A DNA stretch of 25,910 bases from Candidatus Neomicrothrix sp. UBA2974. GTDB taxonomy: Bacteria; Actinomycetota; Acidimicrobiia; Acidimicrobiales; MedAcidi-G1. The stretch lies in NCBI GenBank assembly GCA_002348705.1, contig DEAU01000026.1:11406-37315 (forward strand), in the 5' to 3' direction. Position 1 is the stretch's first letter; every line of letters begins with the position of its first letter. The position numbers and the translations under genes were made by a program. A model generated the notes under the pieces. The model was not told the origin of the DNA. It saw only the letters and a program-made list of their open reading frames with translations, and did not search any database. Shown in pieces: positions 15,298 through 22,233 of this stretch.

Positions 15298-16749
15298 TTA
15301 GGGAAGTATCGCCATTTGCTCTTCAGTCGTTAGGTCAAGAAACTCGTCAAACTCCGTGTAGAACTCTTCGACAGTTTGGCCGTATGCATGAGTGAAAGCA
15401 GTTTCAGATCCCATTGCATCAAGATTGGGATAAAAGACGTCGAGCAAAATATCGCTACCGTGCTTGTTTGCTAGATATGCGTGTGCCCAGGTTCCCCCGC
15501 TATAGGCACCTTCATAACTGTCGCATTTATCGCCATAACCACTGTCCTTGAGGCTGCCCCCGCATTGACTGTAGGCAGCCTTTGTGTCGACGAGTTTTTG
15601 CCTCATCAGGGTGGTGAAATCGTATGAACTTTTGCCGGCGATCTCACTTAATCTTGAATCCAAAAGTCCAGCGTCAGTTAAACGCCGCGCGAGCACTGAG
15701 GCCATGTACTCAGCGCTTCCTTCGGCAAACCAGCGAAGCCACATCTTTGAATCACGTTCGTCCCAATCTTTCGTGACTATGTAATTGTGTTGCAGGGCGT
15801 GGAAATACTCATGGAAAACAGTCTTTTGCTCCTGAACCCCCTCGATGAATCCGACATCGTAAGAAGCGTCGAAACCCCACGGAACTGATGAAGTGAACTG
15901 GTGGATGTTGAACTGTCTTCCTCCGTTGTGACCCATAGTGGTGGAAGGATTGCCTTCCGCAAGCCAGGCAGCCGAGAGGCTCTGATAAGACTTCATGGAG
16001 TGGTCATTCGCTCGTGTCGATTCGGCTAAGCATTCATCCTTTGACCAGCTATTTCTGTCCCACCGGCGGCTGCAATAGACGTCTATTAGCGAATCTGCGG
16101 CTGATTCATCTATGCCCATGACGTAATACTCGATCGGGCCAACACTTCCCCATTCTTTAGCCGCCCAAAGGAGAGAGTTGGCGACGTCGTTGCAAAGCCG
16201 CATATCGAGGTCTACGGCGCAGAGAACCTCGGGCGAATAGGAAATCCACTGCCCGTACAGATCGGGGGCACCTTCCACGACGGGCATGCCGTCACCTGCG
16301 CACAGTATGTGATCGCCGTCGTTAGCGCATAAGGCCGTTTCTGCCACCGGCCCCTGAGGAGTAGTCACGGGAGCTGCTGTCGTAGTCGGAGCTGCAGTTG
16401 TAGTTGTAGCCGGAGCTGCAGTGGTGGTTGGCGCCGGAGCTGCAGTGGTGGTTGGCGCCGCAGTCGTAGTCGGCGCCGCAGTTGTAGTTGTAACCCGAGC
16501 TGCAGTGGTGGTTGGCGCCACAGTCGTAGTCGGCGCCACAGTCGTAGTTGTAGTTGTAGCCGGAGATGCAGTTGTAGTTGTAACCCGAGCTGCAGTGGTG
16601 GTTGGCGCCGCAGTTGTAGTTGTAACCCGAGCTGCAGTGGTGGTTGGCGCCACAGTCGTAGTCGGCGCCACAGTCGTAGTCGGCGCCGCAGTGCTGCTGC
16701 ACCCAGAAGCAACCACCATCAGAACCGTCAACACCGAGAACTTGCGCAT
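15298..16749 (-). CDS. Surface lipoprotein with Thr-rich repeat stalk and gluzincin-type zinc metallopeptidase domain
   Basis: This is an exported protein of 483 residues. The signal peptide ends in the lipobox VASGC (Cys17). Residues 20-130 are almost wholly Ala-Pro-Thr-Val repeats of about six residues (APTTTV, APTTTA, ARVTTTT), which should form an extended, possibly glycosylated stalk. The C-terminal domain has HEYFH (313-317), a zinc-binding HExxH, with a third ligand candidate E343 in WFAEGSAEY 26 residues downstream, the gluzincin arrangement. Several Cys residues (for example 177, 186, 226, 240) could form disulfides outside the cell. I cannot name the peptidase family or its substrate. 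The catalytic part looks more AT-rich than the neighbours, and the gene stands alone between conserved operons, suggesting acquisition. Confidence 0.8.
   Translation of the reverse strand: MRKFSVLTVLMVVASGCSSTAAPTTTVAPTTTVAPTTTAARVTTTTAAPTTTAARVTTTTASPATTTTTTVAPTTTVAPTTTAARVTTTTAAPTTTAAPTTTAAPAPTTTAAPATTTTAAPTTTAAPVTTPQGPVAETALCANDGDHILCAGDGMPVVEGAPDLYGQWISYSPEVLCAVDLDMRLCNDVANSLLWAAKEWGSVGPIEYYVMGIDESAADSLIDVYCSRRWDRNSWSKDECLAESTRANDHSMKSYQSLSAAWLAEGNPSTTMGHNGGRQFNIHQFTSSVPWGFDASYDVGFIEGVQEQKTVFHEYFHALQHNYIVTKDWDERDSKMWLRWFAEGSAEYMASVLARRLTDAGLLDSRLSEIAGKSSYDFTTLMRQKLVDTKAAYSQCGGSLKDSGYGDKCDSYEGAYSGGTWAHAYLANKHGSDILLDVFYPNLDAMGSETAFTHAYGQTVEEFYTEFDEFLDLTTEEQMAILP
16365..16692. repeat. In-frame coding minisatellite (18-nt units and a longer repeated block)
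   Basis: The DNA encoding the Thr-rich stalk is a tandem repeat. The basic unit is 18 nt (six codons), with variants such as GCAGTCGTAGTCGGCGCC on the plus strand. A longer 39-nt block starting GTTGTAGTTGTAACCCGAGC recurs almost unchanged at about 16481, 16571 and 16613. All unit lengths are multiples of three, so gain or loss of units keeps the gene in frame. The repeat leaves all other frames open, which creates several spurious reading frames. Near-identical copies point to recent slippage or recombination. Confidence 0.9.
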
Positions 16750-16910
16750 AAATGCAGTATTTCACCTGCTCTCCACGGACTGTTTACTGGGGTGTGAATA
16801 TGTCAGTCCCGCCCAGTCCAGTTGTCGATCCGGTCCACCTACCGAGGCTGGGAACCCCGACAGAAGAATGACCTACCTCAAAGAACAGATCCAATATCTA
16901 GGAAACTGTC

Positions 16911-17369
16911 CTAGCCGGTGGTCGTCCCTAGCTCGATTCGGGCCTTCAGGTCATCAATCGCCGCATGCACAACCTTGGCCTCTAGCCGCCGCTTGACGAA
17001 ACCTGGAAGGCGAACCAGAAGGTCCACGTCCAAGTCATAAACCACCTGTGTGGCGGTCGCGTCGCCGTCCACTGGTAGAAATTCGTACTCGCCACTCATC
17101 CGATCAAGAAGATCTCCGTCAAGGAGACGCCACGAAATACGTAGCGGGTTGGAACCGTAGCTATAGCGGAGCGTGTAACTGGTGCTCCGACCCATGGCCG
17201 CAGCTCGGAAGAAGACGTCACCCGGCCGCCCCTGGTCATCACGAACTAGGACCGTGGCCTCCTTGATGTCCGGCGCCCACTCTGGTAATCGTTCGACGTC
17301 GAGCACCATCTCGTAACAATGCTCCGGAGTGCCTCGCACAATGGCTTGTTGGCTGGTGTGGTCGGTCAT
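16911..17369 (-). CDS. SRPBCC (START/polyketide cyclase-like) family protein
   Basis: This 152-residue protein of the SRPBCC fold forms a hydrophobic pocket for a lipid or aromatic ligand. It starts with SQQAIVRGTPEHCYEMVLDVERLPEWAPDIKEATVL, which is the characteristic 'v.Ap.e.vw..v.D.e.yPeW.p.i' start, and ends in a long amphipathic helix (RLEAKVVHAAIDDLKARIE). It resembles the actinobacterial TB16.3/Rv2185c group, which also lies downstream of pimB', so synteny agrees. The ligand is unknown. A GGAGG seven bases upstream of the ATG supports the start. It is the last gene of the queG-pimB operon, 23 nt after the four-helix membrane protein. Confidence 0.88.
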   Translation of the reverse strand: MTDHTSQQAIVRGTPEHCYEMVLDVERLPEWAPDIKEATVLVRDDQGRPGDVFFRAAAMGRSTSYTLRYSYGSNPLRISWRLLDGDLLDRMSGEYEFLPVDGDATATQVVYDLDVDLLVRLPGFVKRRLEAKVVHAAIDDLKARIELGTTTG

Positions 17370-17392
17370 GGTCCGCCTCCTCGTTGCCGACC

Positions 17393-17860
17393 CTACCGGT
17401 CACCAAACCGACCGTGGTGCGCCCCCCAAAGTCCAGCCAGTCCGAGGCCATAGACCGGCACAAGGACAGATGCAGCAACGGCTGTGTACGGCGCCCACAG
17501 GGCCGCCACAACAGCGACGATCACCTGCACAGCCAGCAAGCCCATCATCCGGCGGCGCACAGTCGCCGGAGCACAGCCGGTCAAAAAGTAGAGGCCTCCG
17601 ATGCCGATATTCTCGTTACGACTTCTTCCGAGAGCCAACACAAAGGCCCACAGGAAAGCGGCGCAGCCCAGGACGAAAAGTCCGAGGTCGACAGCGACCG
17701 CGATGGCCCGAGGTAATCCATCGTCGATGACCGCGACGACACTTGCAACTCCGAAGACGATCGTCCCGGTTGCCGAAGCGCGCACGATGGCTGGACCACT
17801 TGGACCGGACGGCCGATTAGGCACCCCAACCTGTCCCGACTCACCCGGAAAGTTCGGCAC
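17393..17860 (-). CDS. Four-helix membrane protein, unknown function
   Basis: This is a 155-residue protein with a Pro/Gly-rich N-terminus and four predicted membrane helices (about 28-46, 52-77, 105-121, 125-145). The loop between helices two and three is basic and contains GRSRNENIGIGGLYFLTGCAPATVRRRM. I recall similar unnamed proteins in the same position between pimB' and the SRPBCC gene of related actinobacteria, but no function. The start is the GTG at 17860, which has AAGGA seven bases upstream and overlaps the pimB' end by 20 nt. A start at 17920 would extend it into pimB' without support. It may belong to the cell-envelope lipid function of its operon. Confidence 0.8.
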   Translation of the reverse strand: MPNFPGESGQVGVPNRPSGPSGPAIVRASATGTIVFGVASVVAVIDDGLPRAIAVAVDLGLFVLGCAAFLWAFVLALGRSRNENIGIGGLYFLTGCAPATVRRRMMGLLAVQVIVAVVAALWAPYTAVAASVLVPVYGLGLAGLWGAHHGRFGDR

Positions 17861-18974
17861 CGTCGATTCCTTCGCGCAGACGAGCAGCCAAGGCGTCATA
17901 GGAGAACTCGGACTCAGCACGATGTCGGGCGCGCTGACCCATCACTCTTCGACGGTCGTCATCGACGAGGAGTCCGGCTAGAGCCTCTGCCGCAAGAAGA
18001 GGTGCCTCAGGCCGTCTCACTACGATGCCTGTCTCTCCGTCGGCGACCGACTCAGCAGACCCTCCACTATCGCCGGCAACCGAGGGAACGCCCGCCGCTG
18101 CGGCCTCTTGAAAGACAATTCCAAAACCCTCCTGCTCCAAACCGCCCCAACGGTTACGGCAAAGCATCGAAAATACGTCTCCAGCCCCGTAGAGACCTGG
18201 GAGGAGTTCGTCGGGTATCCGCCCAAGAAGCTGAACAGGGGCACCCGTTGAACCAATCAGGGCCTCAAGACGAGACTGATCCCGACCGGATCCGGCAATG
18301 GCAACCAGTACATCCGGCACGAGCTTCTGCAACCTTGCAGCCGCGCGGATAAGGGTGTCCATGCCCTTGCGAGGCACGAGCCGGCTAACCGAGACGACTA
18401 ATGGTGCATCAACCGGAAGGCCAAGCTCACCGCGGACTGAAACCCGCTCGGAAGCGTCAAGCGGTCGAAAACGATGGGTGTCTACGCCGGGTGGAACGAT
18501 GACAATTGGCAAAGAACAGCCAGCCGCACGTTCCGCCTCAAATGCCGGGTACCGACCAGCGCAGATGACCAACGCTGCCCGTCGCAGCACTCGGCGAAGA
18601 AGAGTTCGGGCAACCGGGAGCCGACCTGGCACAGTCACCTCAGCACCGTGAAGCACCACTGCGTACGGTCGGTCAAGCCGGGCACCTGCCAAACCCACTG
18701 GTAATGCCGGGTCCCAAACCACCAACTCGGCCTCGTGGTCGCTAGCTAACCGGTCAACTCGTCGGGCTAGAGAACCTGTCGGAAGAAGCCACGGCTCGCG
18801 ACTACGTGTCACCGAGTAGGACTGGGCAGCATCAAAGAGACCAGCGTCGCGGTGCGGTGTGGTGTGCACGGCGATGTCCTCCGCGGGCAGTCGACGCCAA
18901 AGCTCCCAAAGGTAGGACTGAATACCACCGACCTTCGGCGGGTAGTCGTTGGTGACCAGTAGGTGGCGCCTCAC
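17841..18974 (-). CDS. pimB: GT4 glycosyltransferase, PimB'-like mannosyltransferase
   Basis: PimB' adds the second mannose to phosphatidylinositol monomannoside at the cytoplasmic membrane, using GDP-mannose. The 377-residue protein has the N-terminal Rossmann start HLLVTNDYPPKVGGIQSYL (4-22), which is very close to known PimB' proteins, VLHGAEVTVPG (108-117), VSVSRLVPRKGMDTLI (194-209) and the nucleotide-sugar EX7E motif at E282 to E290 in EQEGFGIVFQE. The start is the GTG at 18974, overlapping the queG stop as GTGA. The reading frame extends upstream, but only over queG. The gene lies close to trpD and the DEDDh/UvrC-like gene as in M. tuberculosis (Rv2188c). Another GT4 acceptor is possible but less likely. 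Confidence 0.87.
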   Translation of the reverse strand: MRRHLLVTNDYPPKVGGIQSYLWELWRRLPAEDIAVHTTPHRDAGLFDAAQSYSVTRSREPWLLPTGSLARRVDRLASDHEAELVVWDPALPVGLAGARLDRPYAVVLHGAEVTVPGRLPVARTLLRRVLRRAALVICAGRYPAFEAERAAGCSLPIVIVPPGVDTHRFRPLDASERVSVRGELGLPVDAPLVVSVSRLVPRKGMDTLIRAAARLQKLVPDVLVAIAGSGRDQSRLEALIGSTGAPVQLLGRIPDELLPGLYGAGDVFSMLCRNRWGGLEQEGFGIVFQEAAAAGVPSVAGDSGGSAESVADGETGIVVRRPEAPLLAAEALAGLLVDDDRRRVMGQRARHRAESEFSYDALAARLREGIDGAELSG

Positions 18975-20086
18975 GGCCCCACTCTCACGTCGGATAAGCG
19001 CAGTTCCTCTGCCACCTCGAGATCGCCTCTCGGGCCCCGGTCCGGGTGGTCCACTAGCAAGTCGCTGCGTCCTAGACGGCTGGCAGCCCAAACTGCGTGG
19101 GCCCTTAACAAAGAGTCATGGTGTGACAAATAGTTATTAAGCATTCTGACGGTGGAAGGATCTGCGGCTGAACCGGTATTACCGAGGGCAACCAGCGCAT
19201 TACGTCGCAGGTAGCGGGGATCGCGTTCTGCCACGTACCAGCGCCCAAACCGCTCCATCAGCTCATCGTCAGCCGCCTCCAACACTGCAATCGCCTCAAC
19301 GTCGGCCGCCGGATCCTCGATTCCGTCTTCGACACGCTCAGCGCGACCTACTGGGCAAACCTCCTGACAGTCGTCACAGCCATAGAGTCGTCCGCCGAGT
19401 GCTTCCCGGAACTCTCGAGGAATGGATCCTGGGGCCTGCACCAGCCAAGCGAGGCAGCGACGAGCGTCAACGACGCCGTCGTCCAGAATGGCCCCCGTCG
19501 GACAACCATCCAAGCAGCGCCGACATGCTCCGCAACCGTCTGGCACCTCGGCCGAGACTGGTAGTAGCGCGTCAGTAACCACCGAACCCAGAACAAACCA
19601 ACTTCCCCGGCCGGGAATTAAAACGTTGGAATTGCGACCCCACCAACCAATTCCAGCTCGGACGGCGGCCGCTCTATCGACCAGAGCGTTGTCGTCAGCT
19701 ACTACACGAGCTTTCCAACCGTCTACCCGAAGGCGGTCAGCAAGAACCTCTAGCCCAGATCGGAGCGCTGCGTAGTAATCGTGTCGCGCGTATGCGGCGA
19801 TCCTCATCCGACCGGCGGTGACATCGACGAGGCGGGGGGCCGGAGTACGTCGCGCTCCTACGACTAACGACCGGGCGCCGGACAGGATCCGCCCCGGGTC
19901 AGTTGACCTGTTCGGATTGCGGAATGTGAACTGCATCCCAGCGTGCAAACCTGCAGCCCGCCGACGCACCAACTCTGTCCGGACATCCTCAAAAGGCTCA
20001 GCCCCGGCCACACCGACCGCGTCCAATCCGACTTCGACACCAAGGTCGGACAACTCCTTGAGAAGAACATCGGGCGCCGACGACAC
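18971..20086 (-). CDS. queG: Epoxyqueuosine reductase QueG
   Basis: QueG performs the last step of queuosine synthesis, reducing epoxyqueuosine in the wobble position of tRNAs with cobalamin and two 4Fe-4S clusters. The 371-residue protein has the conserved active-site stretch ADDNALVDRAAAVRAGIGWWG (130-150) with an acidic residue at 131-132, followed by GSWFVLGSVVTD, the cluster motifs CGACRRCLDGCP (185-196) and CDDCQEVCP (237-245) plus C211, and a HEAT-like repeat tail (YLRRNALVALGN...RAHAVWAASRLG). The GTG at 20086 has GAGG eight bases upstream. It is coupled to pimB' by GTGA. No other queuosine gene is in the window. Confidence 0.93.
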   Translation of the reverse strand: MSSAPDVLLKELSDLGVEVGLDAVGVAGAEPFEDVRTELVRRRAAGLHAGMQFTFRNPNRSTDPGRILSGARSLVVGARRTPAPRLVDVTAGRMRIAAYARHDYYAALRSGLEVLADRLRVDGWKARVVADDNALVDRAAAVRAGIGWWGRNSNVLIPGRGSWFVLGSVVTDALLPVSAEVPDGCGACRRCLDGCPTGAILDDGVVDARRCLAWLVQAPGSIPREFREALGGRLYGCDDCQEVCPVGRAERVEDGIEDPAADVEAIAVLEAADDELMERFGRWYVAERDPRYLRRNALVALGNTGSAADPSTVRMLNNYLSHHDSLLRAHAVWAASRLGRSDLLVDHPDRGPRGDLEVAEELRLSDVRVGP

Positions 20087-20154
20087 CTGCCAAGCCTCGC
20101 GCGTTCTTTAGCGAGACTCGCTCTTCTGCCCACTAGCGGATAGGGCCGTTTAAT

Positions 20155-20412
20155 TCAACCCTTTACAGGTGTGTCGACAGTGTGCCGCAATGGCGGCAAT
20201 AGGCCTGAAGCCTCGATGACCCGCAAAGCCCGATATTCGTCGAGTGCCACCACTACGGCATCGCCTGGGACGCGCTCACAAAGGAAAGTAACCATGCAGT
20301 CATCGCACGTTTCCGTCTTTCGTTTTATGCAGTCGTCGCAGTCGATGACCAAAATAGGTGCCGAAACGTCGTCTACACCCAATGCGTCCCGTGTCTCATC
20401 TGTTCTATCCAT
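20155..20412 (-). CDS. Small conserved Cys-rich protein (putative zinc binding)
   Basis: This is an 85-residue protein with paired Cys motifs: CDDC (in LVIDCDDCIKRKTETCDDCMVTFLCE) occurs twice, 10 residues apart, followed by a fifth Cys. This could bind zinc or an Fe-S cluster. The rest, DAVVVALDEYRALRVIEASGLLPPLRH, looks like a helix with a short conserved tail. I recall uncharacterised actinobacterial proteins with the same 'DC..C......CDDC.V.FLC' core and know no function. The ATG at 20412 was chosen because the conserved part begins soon after it, and upstream in-frame sequence runs into the intergenic palindrome. It is 68 nt upstream of queG on the same strand and divergent from the DEDDh/UvrC-like gene. 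Confidence 0.78.
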   Translation of the reverse strand: MDRTDETRDALGVDDVSAPILVIDCDDCIKRKTETCDDCMVTFLCERVPGDAVVVALDEYRALRVIEASGLLPPLRHTVDTPVKG

Positions 20413-20483
20413 GACAATGATCCTGACGACGAGGTGTGACAGCTTGGGGACGCAAACCGTCTGGGGCCTACCTGATGACTTGA

Positions 20484-20501
20484 CGAACGAACATTCGTTC
20501 G
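20484..20501. promoter_or_regulatory. 18-bp palindrome, possible LexA-type or other dimeric repressor operator
   Basis: CGAACGAA and TTCGTTCG (8-bp perfect arms) surround a CA spacer. The inner part also reads CGAAC-ATTC-GTTCG (20488-20501), close to the Gram-positive and mycobacterial SOS box CGAAC-N4-GTTCG. A -35-like TTGACG lies at 20480-20485, overlapping the left arm. The site stands between the divergent Cys-rich gene and the DEDDh/GIY-YIG repair-like gene, starting 35 nt before the latter's ATG. The palindrome is certain; which regulator binds is not. Confidence 0.6.
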
Positions 20502-20535
20502 ATTCACTGATGGGGTGGGACACCCGCATAATCCG

Positions 20536-22206
20536 ATGTCTGACCCCGAACAAGTCAGCCTCGATGACCTAGGACAACCTCTATCCGACGTCTCTTTCTG
20601 TGTGATCGACCTTGAAACCACAGGGACATCACCCGACCGGTCCGCCATCACCGAAATCGGCGCCATCCTCATACGAGGTGGGATCTGTGGAGGCACCTTC
20701 CAAACCTTGGTCGACCCTGGCTGCAAGATCCCTCCAACTATCACCGTCCTGACCGGGATCACTGAATCCATGATCGTCGACGCCCCGAGCATCGATGCAG
20801 TCCTGCCCTCCCTTCTAGAATTTCTCGGCGATGCCGTGATCGTCGGTCACAATGTTCGTTTCGACATCGGCTTTCTGAACGCCGCCCTCCGACGTAGCGG
20901 TCGACCAACACTGTCCAACTACTCGATCGACACCTGTGCTCTGTCCCGCCGCCTGCTGCGCGACGAGGTCCCAAACCACAAGTTGAGCACGCTGTCGGCC
21001 CACCTCCGTCTAGACCACCAACCCTCGCACCGGGCCCTGGACGACGTTTTGGCCACCGGCGACCTCCTTCACATCCTTCTAGAGCGGGCTGGGTCGCTTG
21101 GCGTGACCGGTCTCGAGGATCTCCTAGCCCTCCCTCGCCTAGCCGGCCATGACCAGGCCCCCAAGCTCCGCCTTACCGAAGATCTCCCGAGACGGCCTGG
21201 CGTCTACATCTTTCGCAGTTCGCACGGAGAAGTCCTGTACGTCGGCCGGGCCACAAACCTGCGTGCGCGGGTTCGCAGCTACTTCTCTTCCGACACCCGT
21301 CGCAAAGTGCATCAACTATTGCGAGAAACCACCCGGATCGACCACCGGGAATGCGCCGATCCACTGGAAGCAGCCGTGGCAGAGATCCGACTCATCCACG
21401 AATATGAGCCTCGATTCAATCTTCAAGGCACCACGTGGCGTCGGTACGCGTACGTGAAGCTCTCCCTCGGAGAACAGTTCCCCCGCCTGTCCGCAGCGCG
21501 GGTTATCCGCAACGACGGCGCTCTCTACATTGGCCCCGTTGCATCAACTTCGATGGCCCGTCGAGTCATTGAGGCCATCGAAACCGTTGTGCCACTCCGT
21601 AGATGCACAGGTCAGGTCGGCGGATCGAAACAGTCCCGCGCCTGTACTCCTGCCCAACTAGGGGTGACAATTTGCCCATGTGGCGGAGAAGTCTCCGAAG
21701 AAGGCTATGCGGTCGTGGTCGAGCAAGCTCGACGAGGGCTCACCGACGATCCAGCGTCACTGCTCAAACCTCTTGCAGAACGCATGAGTCGCCTCGCCAG
21801 AGAGGAACGCTTCGAGGAGGCCGCAGAGACTAGGGACCGAGCCGCTGCTCTCGCCGACACCGTCCGTCGTCATCGTCGCCTCACAGCCCTCCGGGCCTCT
21901 GGACGGCTCGTCGTCCGCCACAGTGGGTTGACCACCGCAGAGTTCCACAATGGGGCCCTGGTTCGGATACGAGCGAACCATGAATCCGGAGATACTGTTT
22001 CCACCCCTGTCGAACCAGCTCCAAGTGTCGGCACGCCAAAAGAAGAAGCTGATGAACTTCATTGCGTGGCGACTTGGCTCGCCGCCGAGGCCGACCGGTT
22101 GGTCGTAGAGCATTGCGACGGGCCGATCACTGAACCAATCGGACGAACCCCAGAGTTCCGGGTGGCACGGAGAGAGAGCGAAACCCGTCCCAGCCGGCGG
22201 GGTTGA
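20536..22206 (+). CDS. DEDDh exonuclease fused to UvrC-like GIY-YIG and UVR domains
   Basis: This is a fusion protein of 556 residues. Residues 20-185 are a DnaQ-like 3'-5' exonuclease with DEDDh residues: VIDLETTG (D25, E27), GHNVRFD (D110), and HRALDD (H165, D170). Residues 215-300 are a GIY-YIG nuclease like the UvrC N-terminus (GVYIF 222-226, LYVG 234-237, E283, N295). A Cys set (357, 370, 380, 382) recalls the UvrC iron-sulfur site, and a UVR motif for UvrB contact is at about 413-440 (REERFEEAAETRDRAAAL). The UvrC RNase H-like and helix-hairpin-helix domains are absent. The architecture matches M. tuberculosis Rv2191 and is widespread in actinobacteria. The ATG at 20536 is preferred; a GTG at 20515 is the alternative. 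Confidence 0.9.
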   Translation: MSDPEQVSLDDLGQPLSDVSFCVIDLETTGTSPDRSAITEIGAILIRGGICGGTFQTLVDPGCKIPPTITVLTGITESMIVDAPSIDAVLPSLLEFLGDAVIVGHNVRFDIGFLNAALRRSGRPTLSNYSIDTCALSRRLLRDEVPNHKLSTLSAHLRLDHQPSHRALDDVLATGDLLHILLERAGSLGVTGLEDLLALPRLAGHDQAPKLRLTEDLPRRPGVYIFRSSHGEVLYVGRATNLRARVRSYFSSDTRRKVHQLLRETTRIDHRECADPLEAAVAEIRLIHEYEPRFNLQGTTWRRYAYVKLSLGEQFPRLSAARVIRNDGALYIGPVASTSMARRVIEAIETVVPLRRCTGQVGGSKQSRACTPAQLGVTICPCGGEVSEEGYAVVVEQARRGLTDDPASLLKPLAERMSRLAREERFEEAAETRDRAAALADTVRRHRRLTALRASGRLVVRHSGLTTAEFHNGALVRIRANHESGDTVSTPVEPAPSVGTPKEEADELHCVATWLAAEADRLVVEHCDGPITEPIGRTPEFRVARRESETRPSRRG

Positions 22207-22233
22207 CCTTCGACGGTCACTACCTTTGTCGCT

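Noticed and set aside
16365..16692. CRISPR-like array.
   Set aside because: The repeats are contiguous six-codon units without unique spacers and lie inside a coding sequence.
16322..16996. Val/Ala-rich, Tyr/Asn/Gly-rich and Leu/Arg-rich reading frames over the Thr-rich stalk.
   Set aside because: They are produced by the tandem repeat leaving every frame open; only the lipoprotein frame has a signal peptide and a folded domain.
18975..19091. Upstream extension of pimB'.
   Set aside because: It only re-reads the end of queG in another frame; the GTG at 18974 forms the normal stop-start overlap.
20527..20532. CATAAT as a -10 box for the DEDDh/UvrC-like gene.
   Set aside because: It ends only three bases before the chosen ATG, too close even for a leaderless start, and its -35 partner is poor.
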